DNA of 64,000 nucleotides from an uncultured Collinsella sp. (GCA_902494555.1 CABUTR010000005.1:1-64000), one strand, 5' to 3'; positions 33,230 to 42,025 are shown, counted from the first letter of the stretch. Translations and numbers: made by a program. Notes: generated from the letters alone by a model not told the origin.

Positions 33230-35947
33230 ATGGACACCGTCAGCAATTACACCGAAACGCTCGAAAAGACCGTCCGTGACCTTCTCGAGCGTCAGGATGA
33301 TCTGATTAGGACGGCCTTTACCGACCAGCTCACCGGACTTGGCAACCGCGGCGGCTTTGCCCGTTCCCTAGAGGAAATCTGGGAGCAGGAACTGCCCGTG
33401 ACCATGGCGTTTATCGACATCGATAACCTTAAGCACTGCAACGACGTCTTTGGGCATGACGAGGGCAACCGCTATATCTTGCAGGTAAGTCTCTATCTCA
33501 AGCTGTATATGAAGGTGGACGAGGCGGCGTTTCGCATAGGCGGCGACGAGTTTGCCATCCTGTCTACGATTGCGACCGAGGACGACCTCGCCGAGCGCCT
33601 GGAACACTGCCGAACGGTCCTACTCAAAAACAACGATTCCGAGATGCCTCACTCGTTTAGCTACGGAGTGTCGCACGCCGACCCCGCCCTGGGTGAAGTC
33701 TCCAATCGCATGACACTCGATGCCGACCATCGCATGTACGACTACAAGCTACGCCATGCCATGCATCTTGATCGACGCAATATCGCGCAAGTCCACACCG
33801 ACGACTTCGAAATAAGCGATCGCGTTTTTGACGCCTTTTCGATGCTCAACGAAGGCCGTTATTGCTTTATCGAGAACTTGGACAAACATCGCACCCTTTG
33901 GTCACAAGGCGCCCTGCGCGATCTCGGTCTTCCTTCTGAGCATGTAGACAACTGCCACGATTACTGGAAAACGCGCGTCCACCCCGATGACCTTGAGGCC
34001 TACATCAACGACATCGACCAAATCTATAATGGCTCCAAACACCGCCGCGTCATGCAGTACCGCATGCGCAATGCCGCGGGCGACTACGTCCTCTGCCGCG
34101 CTCGCGGGTTTCGCATCGACGGCGACGGAAATACCCCCTCGCTCTATGTCGGCGAGCTCGTCAACCACTCACTCGCCGAGACCGTCGACGCCGCCACGGG
34201 CCTCGGAACGCAGCGTATGCTGATCAACGCTATCGATGCCTGCCGTCGCGACCGTTGCGAGACGGGGCTTATAGCGGTGCGCGTTCGCGGCACGACAAAG
34301 CTCAACGAGCTCTACGGGGCCGAGGCTGTCGACAACATGCTTGCCGAATACGCAGGCCGCATGCTGTCGATCACCCGCGGCAGAAGTCGCATCTTCCGCT
34401 CGCGAAACGCCCAGTTCGTCGTGCTCAGCAACGACCTGGACCACGAGGCATTCGAGCAACTGACCCGCCACCTTAAAGAGGCCGTTTTCGCTCCTGTTCA
34501 AATCGCAGGCGACACCATCACTCCCGTCTGCCTTGTCGTCCCGGCCTTTTACGAGCACTTAACCCATCAAGCGACCGCCGTTTTAGGCGAACTCGACCGT
34601 CGCCTTCGCACGGCCGGCGGCCTTGTTCCCAACGACAGCCTCCCCATACCCGAGACGGAGCGCAAAAGCGCCATCGCCGAACGTATCGACTCGCTCACGG
34701 GACTCTATCGACCCAGCGAGTTTATGCGGCGCGCCAACGCATTTCTCGAGGCAAGGCGCGACGACACCTGGTGCATCGCCACGGTCGACATGGGCCACAT
34801 GCGCCTGTTTAATGAATGGCACGGCCAGGCCGAAGGCGACCGCGTACTCGCCGATGTGGGCACGGTCCTCAAGGACATCGAGAATGCCGATATGGGCGTC
34901 GCAGGGTACTGGGGCCAAGATGACTTTTGCGTACTCATCCCCTTTGAGCACATCACCGTCCATCAAATCTACAACCGCGTTCGCGAGGCCGTAGCCAGGC
35001 ATGATGACGGCGTAGGTTTTTGGCCGTCCATGGGCGTTTACCCCATCGACTCCAATGAGGAAATTACCATCGATGCGCAGGCTAAGGCCATGTTTACCAA
35101 TCGACGCGCCAAAAACGACTTTAAGGAGCGCATTGCCATTTTCCGCCCCGAGGAGTACAGGCGCGAAGTTGCGTTTCACCGCACCCTCACCGAGTTCCAG
35201 TATGCGCTCTCAAACGGCCGCATTACCTACTACCTGCAGCCCCAGGTTGATATGGAAACCGGCGAGATCATTGGCGCCGAGGCACTCACGCGCTGGATTG
35301 ACAAAGATGGATCATTGATTCCACCCGCGTCCTTTATCCCCGCACTCGAGGAAAGCGGCTTTGTGGTGACGCTCGACAAGTACATTTGGCAGGGTGTCGG
35401 CTCGTGGCTGCGCGGGCGCATCGATCGAGGACTTCGCGTGGTTCCGGTCTCGCTTAACGTGTCGCGCGTGGATATCCTTGCCTGCGACGTTGCCAAGCAT
35501 ATGGGGGCGCTCGCCGCCCAATACAACCTACCGCCCGAGCTCATGCGTATCGAGATCACCGAGACGGCTTATACGGGGGAGTCCGAGGCCGTGGACAAAC
35601 TGACAGCCGACCTGCACACCCGCGGCTTCTCGACCTATATGGACGATTTTGGCACCGGCCAGTCCACGCTCGCGATGCTCAAGAACGTCAACGTCGACGT
35701 CATCAAGCTCGACCGCACCTTTGTGCCCACCGACCGCGATCAAGGCCGCAGCGCGCAGATCGTGTCATCGATGCTCGAGATGGCGCAGTCGCTCCATCTG
35801 CCCGTCGTGGTCGAAGGCGTCGAGACAAATGAGCAGGCGAACATGCTACGACAGATGGGCGCCCGCTACGCTCAGGGCTTCCTCTACTACCGCCCCATGC
35901 CGGCGAAGGATTTTGAGGCATTGCTCGATGGCGGCGCCGGCAACTGA
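33230..35947 (+). CDS. c-di-GMP protein: GGDEF-PAS-two degenerate GGDEF-EAL
   Basis: A 905-residue cytoplasmic signalling protein with no membrane spans. Domains: GGDEF-1 (about 25-185) with intact RIGGDEF at 102-108; PAS-like (about 200-315); GGDEF-2 (about 320-460), degenerate, FRSRNAQFVVL where the signature should be; GGDEF-3 (about 475-640), degenerate, GQDDF; EAL (about 650-900) with EALTRW, SLNVSR, EITETA, MDDFGTGQS, IKLDR and VVEGVE, so phosphodiesterase activity is likely. GGDEF-1 lacks a clear RxxD inhibitory site. It may make, sense and degrade c-di-GMP. The start at ATG 33230 is chosen from the domain boundary; its ribosome binding site is weak. The next gene is a shorter paralogue. 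Confidence 0.88.
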   Translation: MDTVSNYTETLEKTVRDLLERQDDLIRTAFTDQLTGLGNRGGFARSLEEIWEQELPVTMAFIDIDNLKHCNDVFGHDEGNRYILQVSLYLKLYMKVDEAAFRIGGDEFAILSTIATEDDLAERLEHCRTVLLKNNDSEMPHSFSYGVSHADPALGEVSNRMTLDADHRMYDYKLRHAMHLDRRNIAQVHTDDFEISDRVFDAFSMLNEGRYCFIENLDKHRTLWSQGALRDLGLPSEHVDNCHDYWKTRVHPDDLEAYINDIDQIYNGSKHRRVMQYRMRNAAGDYVLCRARGFRIDGDGNTPSLYVGELVNHSLAETVDAATGLGTQRMLINAIDACRRDRCETGLIAVRVRGTTKLNELYGAEAVDNMLAEYAGRMLSITRGRSRIFRSRNAQFVVLSNDLDHEAFEQLTRHLKEAVFAPVQIAGDTITPVCLVVPAFYEHLTHQATAVLGELDRRLRTAGGLVPNDSLPIPETERKSAIAERIDSLTGLYRPSEFMRRANAFLEARRDDTWCIATVDMGHMRLFNEWHGQAEGDRVLADVGTVLKDIENADMGVAGYWGQDDFCVLIPFEHITVHQIYNRVREAVARHDDGVGFWPSMGVYPIDSNEEITIDAQAKAMFTNRRAKNDFKERIAIFRPEEYRREVAFHRTLTEFQYALSNGRITYYLQPQVDMETGEIIGAEALTRWIDKDGSLIPPASFIPALEESGFVVTLDKYIWQGVGSWLRGRIDRGLRVVPVSLNVSRVDILACDVAKHMGALAAQYNLPPELMRIEITETAYTGESEAVDKLTADLHTRGFSTYMDDFGTGQSTLAMLKNVNVDVIKLDRTFVPTDRDQGRSAQIVSSMLEMAQSLHLPVVVEGVETNEQANMLRQMGARYAQGFLYYRPMPAKDFEALLDGGAGN

Positions 35948-36004
35948 TACGCTCGCGCGCAAAACACCACCGTCTAGGGGAGCATTTGTCCCCATTGGCT
36001 AACT

Positions 36005-36037
36005 CATATCCCCAATTCAGACCGAATTGGGGATATG
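36005..36037. repeat. Perfect 14-bp palindrome between the two c-di-GMP genes
   Basis: CATATCCCCAATTC and GAATTGGGGATATG flank AGACC. It lies 58 bp after one stop and 38 bp before the next start. It lacks a T-run and could be a terminator, a processing site or a member of the palindrome set; TCCCCAAT recalls the GGGGACG family. Confidence 0.6.
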
Positions 36038-36074
36038 ATACGGAACATCCTGTCACCCAAGGAGGTTATCCATC

Positions 36075-37604
36075 ATGAACGAGTCGTATCGCCTGGGCGA
36101 GCAATCAATCATTGCCCATCTTCAGCGACTCGCGAACGGGGCCTCAACCGCCGAGCTCGATGTCGCGGCACTGCCCACGGAGTTGCGCTCCATCGGTGAG
36201 CAGCTGCAGAAAACGCTCGCCATCCTGCAACAAGAACGCCAGCTGCTTGAGCGCAGCGCCTATATCGATTCGCTCACCAATCTTGGCAACCGCGGTGGAC
36301 TCGACCGCCATGTCAATCAGCTCTGGCGCAAAGGCGCCCCCTTCACCTGCGCCTATATTGACATCGATCACCTCAAGCACTGCAACGATAAGTTTGGCCA
36401 CGCCGAGGGCAACCGCTATATTCTGAGCATCTGTCGTGCGCTCACCGAGACCATGGAGCACGATGACCTGCTGTTCCGTATCGGTGGAGACGAATTTGTA
36501 CTCGTGTCCCCCACGACAGGCGAAGCCGAGCTCGAGCAGCGCTTGGAGCGGACACGCACCGATCTTGTCGAGGCGACATCGGACGGCAAGGCGCCCATGA
36601 TCGCCAGTTTTAGTTTTGGTTGCTCGCACGTCGACCCGCTTGCAGGCGATTCGCGTCGCCAGATGACAATGGATGCCGATCGCAAAATGTATCGCTACAA
36701 GCTCATGCACCGCGTGCAGCAACCGAAAGACAATGACGTGCCACAACACCCAATCGTCGATCAGCTTCCCTGCAACGACCGGGTGTTCCAAGCGATCTCC
36801 ATGAGCTCCGAGACGCGCTATCCGTTTATCCTTAACCTCGATACGGGAGAATCGCAATGGTCGGTCAACGCCGTGCGCGATTTTGACCTGCCCTCCCAGC
36901 ACCCTTTTAACTCGGTCGATATGTGGCTTGCTCGCGTCCACCCCGAGGACCGCGACAACGTACGCGCCGAGCTCGACATGGTGATAAACGGCACGTGGCA
37001 CTTCCACTACATGCAGTACCGCGTTATGGATGCTACCGGAACGTACGCGCTTTGCGACTGCACGGGCTACCGCTTGGACGGCACCGATACCGAGCCCAAC
37101 ATGTATGTGGGCACTATCATCAACCGAAGCCTAGCAGATACGACCGACTCGGTAACGGGTCTGGGCGATGTCCACGCCCTGGTCAACGCTATTGGAGAGA
37201 TGCGCCGCGTGCCGCGCGAGGCTGGCTTTATTGCCATTAAGGTCGACGATATCGCCGAGGTCAATGCCCGCTTTGGATTCGACGCAGGCGACCGCGTGCT
37301 CGCCGAAAGCGCCGCCTGCCTCATGGATTGTTCGCGCGGCAAGGGCCGCCTGTTCCGCTCAACGGGGCCAACGTTCGTGGCACTCTTCGATGAGCTCGGC
37401 CCCGAGGCAATCGACGAGATCGCAAGCGACATCGAACGGTTCCTGGGTTCTCCCGTGCTCATCGGCTCGCTTGAATATCAGCCGCCCATTCGCGTGGCCA
37501 CGTTCCATCTGGACGCTGTCGATCGACAGCCCGTTTCCATTTTGAACGAGCTCAAAGCGTTGCTCGGGAAAGCCGTGCAGGTGCCAGGTACCAAACTGGA
37601 TTAG
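36075..37604 (+). CDS. Diguanylate cyclase: GGDEF-PAS-degenerate GGDEF
   Basis: A 509-residue paralogue of the N-terminal half of the preceding protein. GGDEF-1 (about 60-220) has FRIGGDEFVLV and an intact substrate region, DSLTNLGNRGGLDRH. A PAS-like domain (about 240-350) and a degenerate GGDEF (about 360-505, FRSTGPTFVALF) follow. It should make c-di-GMP. No RxxD inhibitory site is seen (EHDD at that place), so product inhibition may be absent. The start follows AAGGAGG. No EAL domain. The shared GGDEF-PAS-degenerate GGDEF order implies tandem duplication with later gain or loss of the C-terminal part. Confidence 0.88.
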   Translation: MNESYRLGEQSIIAHLQRLANGASTAELDVAALPTELRSIGEQLQKTLAILQQERQLLERSAYIDSLTNLGNRGGLDRHVNQLWRKGAPFTCAYIDIDHLKHCNDKFGHAEGNRYILSICRALTETMEHDDLLFRIGGDEFVLVSPTTGEAELEQRLERTRTDLVEATSDGKAPMIASFSFGCSHVDPLAGDSRRQMTMDADRKMYRYKLMHRVQQPKDNDVPQHPIVDQLPCNDRVFQAISMSSETRYPFILNLDTGESQWSVNAVRDFDLPSQHPFNSVDMWLARVHPEDRDNVRAELDMVINGTWHFHYMQYRVMDATGTYALCDCTGYRLDGTDTEPNMYVGTIINRSLADTTDSVTGLGDVHALVNAIGEMRRVPREAGFIAIKVDDIAEVNARFGFDAGDRVLAESAACLMDCSRGKGRLFRSTGPTFVALFDELGPEAIDEIASDIERFLGSPVLIGSLEYQPPIRVATFHLDAVDRQPVSILNELKALLGKAVQVPGTKLD

Positions 37605-37678
37605 CACCGCGCCCGCACCGCCTCCCCCATCGTGCGATAATCCTCTGCAGAAGTCACCAACAGCAGAGGGAGTTTGTG

Positions 37679-38302
37679 ATGAAGGTTCTTTTGGTCAACG
37701 GCAGCCCCAAGGCAAACGGCAACACCGCCCGCGCGCTCGCCGAGGTTGCCGAGCAATTGCATGCCGAGGGCATCGATACCGAGGTGTTTCAGCTGGGCGC
37801 CAAGCCCATTCGCGACTGCATTGGCTGTGGCCAGTGCGGCAAGCTCGATTGCCGCTGCACCTTTGACGACGACGTGGTGAACGAGCTGATCGCTGCCGCC
37901 GAGCAGGCAGATGGCTTTGTCTTTGGCTCCCCCGTTTACTATGCGCATCCCAGCGGACGCATCCTCTCGGCTCTCGACCGCGCATTCTATGCTGGCAGCA
38001 AGGCCTTTGCGCACAAGCCGGGCGCCGCTGTCGCCGTTGCCCGCCGCGGCGGCACGTCGACCACCTTCGATGTACTCAACAAGTACTTCACCATCAACCA
38101 GATGCCCGTGGTCGCCTCCACCTACTGGAACAACGTCTTTGGCGCTGCGCCGGGCGAGGCCGCCCAGGACGCCGAGGGCCTTGCTACCATGCGAAACATC
38201 GGCAAAAACATGGCCTGGCTCCTGCGTTGCATCGAGGCAGGACAGGCCGCCGGCATCGAAGCCCCCGAAGCCGATCGCGCCCGCACCAACTTCATTCGAT
38301 AA
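37679..38302 (+). CDS. Flavodoxin-fold NADPH-dependent FMN reductase / iron-sulfur flavoprotein-like
   Basis: A 207-residue flavin-binding oxidoreductase. LVNGSPKANGNTARAL is the FMN phosphate loop. DCIGCGQCGKLDCRC carries five cysteines in a spacing like that of iron-sulfur flavoproteins. GSPVYYAHPSGRILSALDR binds the isoalloxazine. The acceptor is unknown. ATG 37679 follows GAGGGAG, which also lies in the 3' arm of a CCTCTGC/GCAGAGG hairpin (37642-37669) that could limit ribosome access. The structured RNA at 38307 starts five bases after its stop. Confidence 0.85.
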   Translation: MKVLLVNGSPKANGNTARALAEVAEQLHAEGIDTEVFQLGAKPIRDCIGCGQCGKLDCRCTFDDDVVNELIAAAEQADGFVFGSPVYYAHPSGRILSALDRAFYAGSKAFAHKPGAAVAVARRGGTSTTFDVLNKYFTINQMPVVASTYWNNVFGAAPGEAAQDAEGLATMRNIGKNMAWLLRCIEAGQAAGIEAPEADRARTNFIR

Positions 38303-38306
38303 GTCC

Positions 38307-38478
38307 AGCGGTGGTCACCTCGAAGTTCTATCAATGTCAGCGAAAAGCCAGCTGATGAGGCAAGGTGCCTTGAAAGAGGAGGGCGCTGGGCTTTTGCCCG
38401 CGCCCGACGATTGAAAGGCAGATTGCCCATCAGATGGCTTTGCAGCGTCGAGGTGACCGCCGTTCGTTAGAACGGCGG
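38307..38478 (+). ncRNA. Candidate structured leader RNA / riboswitch-like element
   Basis: A rod-like fold can be drawn by hand. P1: 38307-38323 with 38448-38464, 17 bp. P2: 38344-38363 with 38423-38441, 18 bp with one mismatch and one bulge (AAAGCCA-CTGATG-GGCAA). P3: TGCCTT 38366-38371 with AAGGCA 38415-38420. P4: GGGCGC-T-GGGC with GCCC-GCGCCC around TTTT (38381-38405). Asymmetric purine-rich loops separate them (GAAAGAGGA / GACGATTGA). A following perfect 9-bp hairpin (CCGCCGTTC / GAACGGCGG, 38457-38478) uses the 3' strand of P1, so the two are mutually exclusive, and it covers the bases just ahead of the ATG at 38487. It matches none of the riboswitch consensus cores I know. A 6S-like independent RNA is the main alternative. 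Confidence 0.6.
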
Positions 38479-38486
38479 AACATTAT

Positions 38487-38828
38487 ATGAACGTGCAAAT
38501 TTTTGGCACCAAGAAGTCCTTCGACACTAAGAAGGCCCAGCGCTATTTTAAGGAGCGCCGCATTAAGGTGCAGTTTATTGACCTGAAGGAAAAGGAGATG
38601 AGCAAGGGCGAGCTCACGAGCGTGATGCAGGCGGTCGGCGGCATCGACAAGCTGCTCAACCCCAAAGCCAAGGACGAGGAGGCGCTCGCGCTCATCCAGC
38701 ACCTCACCCCTAGCCAGCGCTTCGACAAGTTGCTCGAAAACCAGCAGGTTCTAGCCGAGCCCATCGTGCGCAACGGCAAAAAGGCCACCGTCGGGTATTG
38801 CCCCGATGTATGGGGAGCCTGGGAGTAG
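38487..38828 (+). CDS. ArsC/Spx-family protein lacking the catalytic cysteine
   Basis: A 113-residue thioredoxin-fold protein of the ArsC/YffB type. QIFGTKKSFDTKKAQRYFKE aligns with the usual motif that has Cys at the Ser position; the codon is TCC. KAKDEEALALIQHL, PIVRNGKKATVGY and the end PDVWGAWE are otherwise standard. The only Cys is in GYCPDVW. Classic reductase chemistry is therefore unlikely; a binding or Spx-like regulatory role is possible (inference). It lies directly after the structured leader and has only a weak ribosome binding site (GGCGG, buried in the hairpin). Confidence 0.85.
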   Translation: MNVQIFGTKKSFDTKKAQRYFKERRIKVQFIDLKEKEMSKGELTSVMQAVGGIDKLLNPKAKDEEALALIQHLTPSQRFDKLLENQQVLAEPIVRNGKKATVGYCPDVWGAWE

Positions 38829-38914
38829 CCTGTGTTATTTGCCGGCGCGTGGGTATAAGAGCAGGCGTTTGGCATAAGATTCAACTGTAAGCCATGTCTA
38901 ACAAAGGAGGGCAC

Positions 38915-40045
38915 ATGCCCAACAAACCCGTGAAGATCATCATGCTTACCGGATACCTCGGTGCCGGCAAGACCACGCTGCTCAACCACATCCTCGCTAA
39001 CGATGGCGGCATCCGCGCTGCCGTGATCGTCAACGATATCGGCGAGATCAACGTCGACGCCAGCCTCATCGCCGACGGCGGCCTTTCCGAGACCGACGAC
39101 CTCATCCCGCTCACCAACGGCTGCATCTGCTGTACGCTTTCGGATGACCTTGCCAACCAGCTGCAGGGCATCGCCGATTCGGGCGACTTCGATTACATCA
39201 TCATCGAGGCCTCGGGCATTTGCGAGCCCATCCCCATCGCCTACACCATCTCGAGCTTCTGCGACGAGGCCAAGGTGGGCGGCGAGCCCAAGCTCGCGCT
39301 CGACAACATCGTGGCCGTGGTCGACTGCGCCCGCATGTACGACGAGTTCAACGGCGGTCGCGACCTGCTGGCTGAGGATATCGACGAGGACGACATCGAG
39401 AGCCTGCTCATCCAGCAGATTGAATTCTGCTCCACGCTGATCCTCAACAAGACCGACACCGTGACGCCCGAGCAGATCGCCGAGCTCAAGGCTATCGTGC
39501 GCAGCCTGCAGAAGGACGCCGTGATTGTCGAGGCTCAAAACGGCGAGGTCCCCATGGAGGAGCTACTCGATACCGACCGCTTCGACTTTATGCGCGCCTA
39601 CAACTCCGCCGCCTGGATCGAGGCCATGGAGCATCCCGAGGAGCACGACGACCCCGAGGTGCTCGAGTACGACATCGAGACCTTTGTGTATTCGCGCCGC
39701 AAGCCGTTCGACCTACAGAAGTTCACCGATTTTGTTGAGCAGGAGTGGCCCGACGAGGTCATCCGCGTCAAGGGTCCGCTGTGGCAGGCCAGCAACCCGG
39801 ACATGTGCTACATGTTTGAGCAGGCCGGCCACCAGATGCGCCTGATGGAGAACGGTCTGTTCGTTGACTCTGCGCCCGAGGGCGAGAAGCAGAAGATCAT
39901 CGACGAGAACCCCGAGATCATGCAGATTTGGGACGACGAGACGGGCGACCGCATGACGAGTCTGTGCATCATCGGCCGTCACATGGACAAGGATGCGCTC
40001 ATCGCCTCCCTCGATGCCTGCCTGACTGACTGGCACCGCGCCTAG
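38915..40045 (+). CDS. CobW/COG0523 G3E-family GTPase, metal chaperone
   Basis: A 376-residue GTPase. LTGYLGAGKTTLLNHIL is Walker A, NGCICCTLSDDL the metal-binding CxCC motif, and ILNKTDTV the guanine-specific NKxD. The CobW C-terminal domain is at about 250-370. Members insert Zn2+ or other metals into target proteins. There is no His-rich stretch and no neighbour that names the metal. ATG 38915 follows AAGGAGG. A terminator-like palindrome follows. Confidence 0.9.
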   Translation: MPNKPVKIIMLTGYLGAGKTTLLNHILANDGGIRAAVIVNDIGEINVDASLIADGGLSETDDLIPLTNGCICCTLSDDLANQLQGIADSGDFDYIIIEASGICEPIPIAYTISSFCDEAKVGGEPKLALDNIVAVVDCARMYDEFNGGRDLLAEDIDEDDIESLLIQQIEFCSTLILNKTDTVTPEQIAELKAIVRSLQKDAVIVEAQNGEVPMEELLDTDRFDFMRAYNSAAWIEAMEHPEEHDDPEVLEYDIETFVYSRRKPFDLQKFTDFVEQEWPDEVIRVKGPLWQASNPDMCYMFEQAGHQMRLMENGLFVDSAPEGEKQKIIDENPEIMQIWDDETGDRMTSLCIIGRHMDKDALIASLDACLTDWHRA

Positions 40046-40084
40046 GTTTATCCAAGCGGGCATTTTTCCGCCTACGTAACCGCC

Positions 40085-40125
40085 AAACCACCACGAAGGT
40101 ACCTGTCCCCTTCGTGGTGGTTTTT
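40085..40125 (+). terminator. Terminator formed by a CCACCACGAAGG palindrome
   Basis: AAACCACCACGAAGG pairs perfectly with CCTTCGTGGTGGTTT, followed by TT. The loop TACCTGTCC carries the CTGTCC core of the other palindromes, so a dispersed repeat seems to serve as terminator. Confidence 0.85.
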
Positions 40126-40146
40126 CATTCCGAGCCAAGGAGATTC

Positions 40147-40746
40147 ATGTTCAACATTGTGCTGTATGCGCCCGAGATTCCGGCCAATACGGGCAATATC
40201 GGCCGTACCTGCGTGGTCACCGGTGCCCGCCTACATCTGGTGAAGCCGCTGGGCTTTTCGCTCGATGACAAGACGGTACGTCGCGCCGGCCTGGGCTACT
40301 GGCAGAATTTGGACGTGACGACTTATGCCGGCTGGGAGGATTTCCTTGCGCGCAACGGCCTCTCCCCCGCCGACGAGCGCCTACATCTGCTGACCAAAAA
40401 GGCACGCCGCACCTATGCGCAAAGCACCTACCGCGACGGTGACTTTTTGGTCTTTGGCAGCGAGAGCTCGGGCATTCCCGAGCCGCTGCTTGCCGCGGCG
40501 CCCGAGCGCTGCGAGCGCATCCCCATGTTGCGCGATTGCGACTCGCTCGAAAACGCCGACGCCTGGGAGGCCCACGAGGAATCGCTGGGGCATACCGAGG
40601 ACAGCCACGAGGCCATCCTTCGGCAGGATATCTGCGGCAACTTCGTCAATCCGGACGACTACCGCATCAGCGCACTCAACCTCTCCAACAGCGCCGCCAT
40701 CGTCCTCTACGAAGCCCTGCGCCAAACAGGCTTTCCGGGAATGTGA
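40147..40746 (+). CDS. trmL: tRNA (cytidine/uridine-34 2'-O)-methyltransferase TrmL
   Basis: A 199-residue SPOUT methyltransferase that modifies the wobble base of leucine tRNAs. ANTGNIGRTCVVTGARLHLV is motif 1, FGSESSGIPEPLLA motif 2 and NLSNSAAIVLYEALRQ motif 3, which forms the trefoil knot binding SAM. A region at about 130-165 is longer than in E. coli TrmL. The ATG follows AAGGAG. The stop TGA lies inside the palindrome at 40742-40770. Confidence 0.92.
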   Translation: MFNIVLYAPEIPANTGNIGRTCVVTGARLHLVKPLGFSLDDKTVRRAGLGYWQNLDVTTYAGWEDFLARNGLSPADERLHLLTKKARRTYAQSTYRDGDFLVFGSESSGIPEPLLAAAPERCERIPMLRDCDSLENADAWEAHEESLGHTEDSHEAILRQDICGNFVNPDDYRISALNLSNSAAIVLYEALRQTGFPGM

Positions 40747-40770
40747 CAAAGGAACTGTCCCTTTGTCACA
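40742..40770. repeat. TGTGACAAAGG palindrome, copy 1
   Basis: TGTGACAAAGG and CCTTTGTCACA around AACTGTC. Its TGA is the stop codon of trmL. It could act as terminator for trmL. Other copies: 41997-42025 and 45724-45751. Confidence 0.9.
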
Positions 40771-40888
40771 TTCAAGCACCATGTCGATGACACACACCTA
40801 ATTGATGCTCTAAATAACGGGCCATCGCTTTTAATCAGAATTAAATAGAATAAAATGAAGTTAAACGGCGGTGTGAAAGGAGAGCCTT

Positions 40889-41989
40889 GTGGAATATCTC
40901 GAAAACCCGTTTACCCCCAGTTTTGGTGAGGTTCCTGCCCATCTCGCTGGCAGACAACAGATTATTCGGGATTTGGACCGTGCCTTCTTGAGCCAGCGCA
41001 GGCGCCCAGAATTGACCTCGATCTTCTCAGGCGCGCGTGGAACCGGCAAAACCGCTCTCATGTCATCCCTCGCGACAAGGGCGGAATCCCACGGCTGGAT
41101 AGCCGTAAAGACGACCGCGCTCCCTGGAATGCTTGAGGAAATCGAGTTCGGGACGAAACGCGCCGCAGTCCATCTCATCGACTCGTCCAGTCACTTCGAA
41201 GTCACCGGTCTCGGAATTGCACCGCTCGGCAGCATCGAGGTCGATCGCGTTCACGATGTCTCAACCTGGCGTTATCGCATGAGCGACATCATCGACCAGC
41301 TCAACGAGGCGGGCACCGGTCTGCTCGTCACGGTTGACGAGGTGGACCCGACACTCGACGAGATGATTCAGCTCGCAGCGACGTATCAGCACTTTGTGAC
41401 CGATGGGAAACGCGTCGCCCTGCTCATGGCGGGACTTCCCAACAACGTATCGACGCTACTGAACCACAAGACGGTCTCGTTCCTTCGCCGCGCCCAACAA
41501 TATCATCTGGGTCGCATTGCCGACTATGACGTGCGCGAGGCCCTAATTCGCACAATCCAGGAAAACGATCGCCTGGCAGATGCTGAGGGAATCGATAGAG
41601 CCGTTCGCTCGATCTCTGGTTTTCCCTTCCTATTGCAACTCGTAGGCTACCGTGCCTGGGATCTCACAAGCGATTCGAAGGAAATCTCGTCACGCGACTT
41701 TGACCTAGGAATCAAAATCGCACGCGACGAAATGGATGACCGAATCCTCGCGGCAACCTATCGGGAACTCACTGCAGAGGATAAGCGATTCCTCATCGCC
41801 ATGCTCGATGACGAGGAAGAGTCCACCACCGCTGACCTTGTCGAACGCCTTAAGCGTTCGCCGCAGCAGGTCTCCCGCTACCGACGCCGCATGATAGATG
41901 CCGGCATCATTGGAGAACGCGGGCGCGGTATCGTCGCTTTTGAATTACCGTTCTTCCGCGATTATCTCGCCGCTCAATGCGTGAAATAG
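40889..41989 (+). CDS. AAA-type ATPase with C-terminal winged helix, paralogue 1
   Basis: A 366-residue ORC/Cdc6- or archaeal-ATPase-like protein. NPFTPSFGEVPAHLAGR is an N-terminal motif shared with the gene at 44536. FSGARGTGKTALMSSL is Walker A, LLVTVDEVD Walker B, and VSFLRRAQQYHLG a conserved sensor region. The C-terminal 80 residues (STTADLVERLKRSPQQVSRY) look like a winged helix. DNA binding is likely; function unknown. GTG 40889 follows AAGGAGA. It is flanked on both sides by TGTGACAAAGG palindromes. The upstream 118 bases after the palindrome are AT-rich. Confidence 0.8.
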   Translation: MEYLENPFTPSFGEVPAHLAGRQQIIRDLDRAFLSQRRRPELTSIFSGARGTGKTALMSSLATRAESHGWIAVKTTALPGMLEEIEFGTKRAAVHLIDSSSHFEVTGLGIAPLGSIEVDRVHDVSTWRYRMSDIIDQLNEAGTGLLVTVDEVDPTLDEMIQLAATYQHFVTDGKRVALLMAGLPNNVSTLLNHKTVSFLRRAQQYHLGRIADYDVREALIRTIQENDRLADAEGIDRAVRSISGFPFLLQLVGYRAWDLTSDSKEISSRDFDLGIKIARDEMDDRILAATYRELTAEDKRFLIAMLDDEEESTTADLVERLKRSPQQVSRYRRRMIDAGIIGERGRGIVAFELPFFRDYLAAQCVK

Positions 41990-41996
41990 AAGTCAA

Positions 41997-42025
41997 TGTG
42001 ACAAAGGGGCAGTCCCTTTGTCACA
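41997..42025. repeat. TGTGACAAAGG palindrome, copy 2
   Basis: TGTGACAAAGG and CCCTTTGTCACA around GGCAGT. It lies between the convergent ATPase and UvrA-like genes, 8 bases past the ATPase stop, and may terminate both. Confidence 0.9.

Noticed and set aside
38352..38376. CTGATGA ... GAAA, a hammerhead ribozyme core
   Set aside because: After the AGGC...GCCT stem two unpaired U precede GAAA, stems I and III cannot be drawn, and CTGATG is better explained as part of the long P2 helix.
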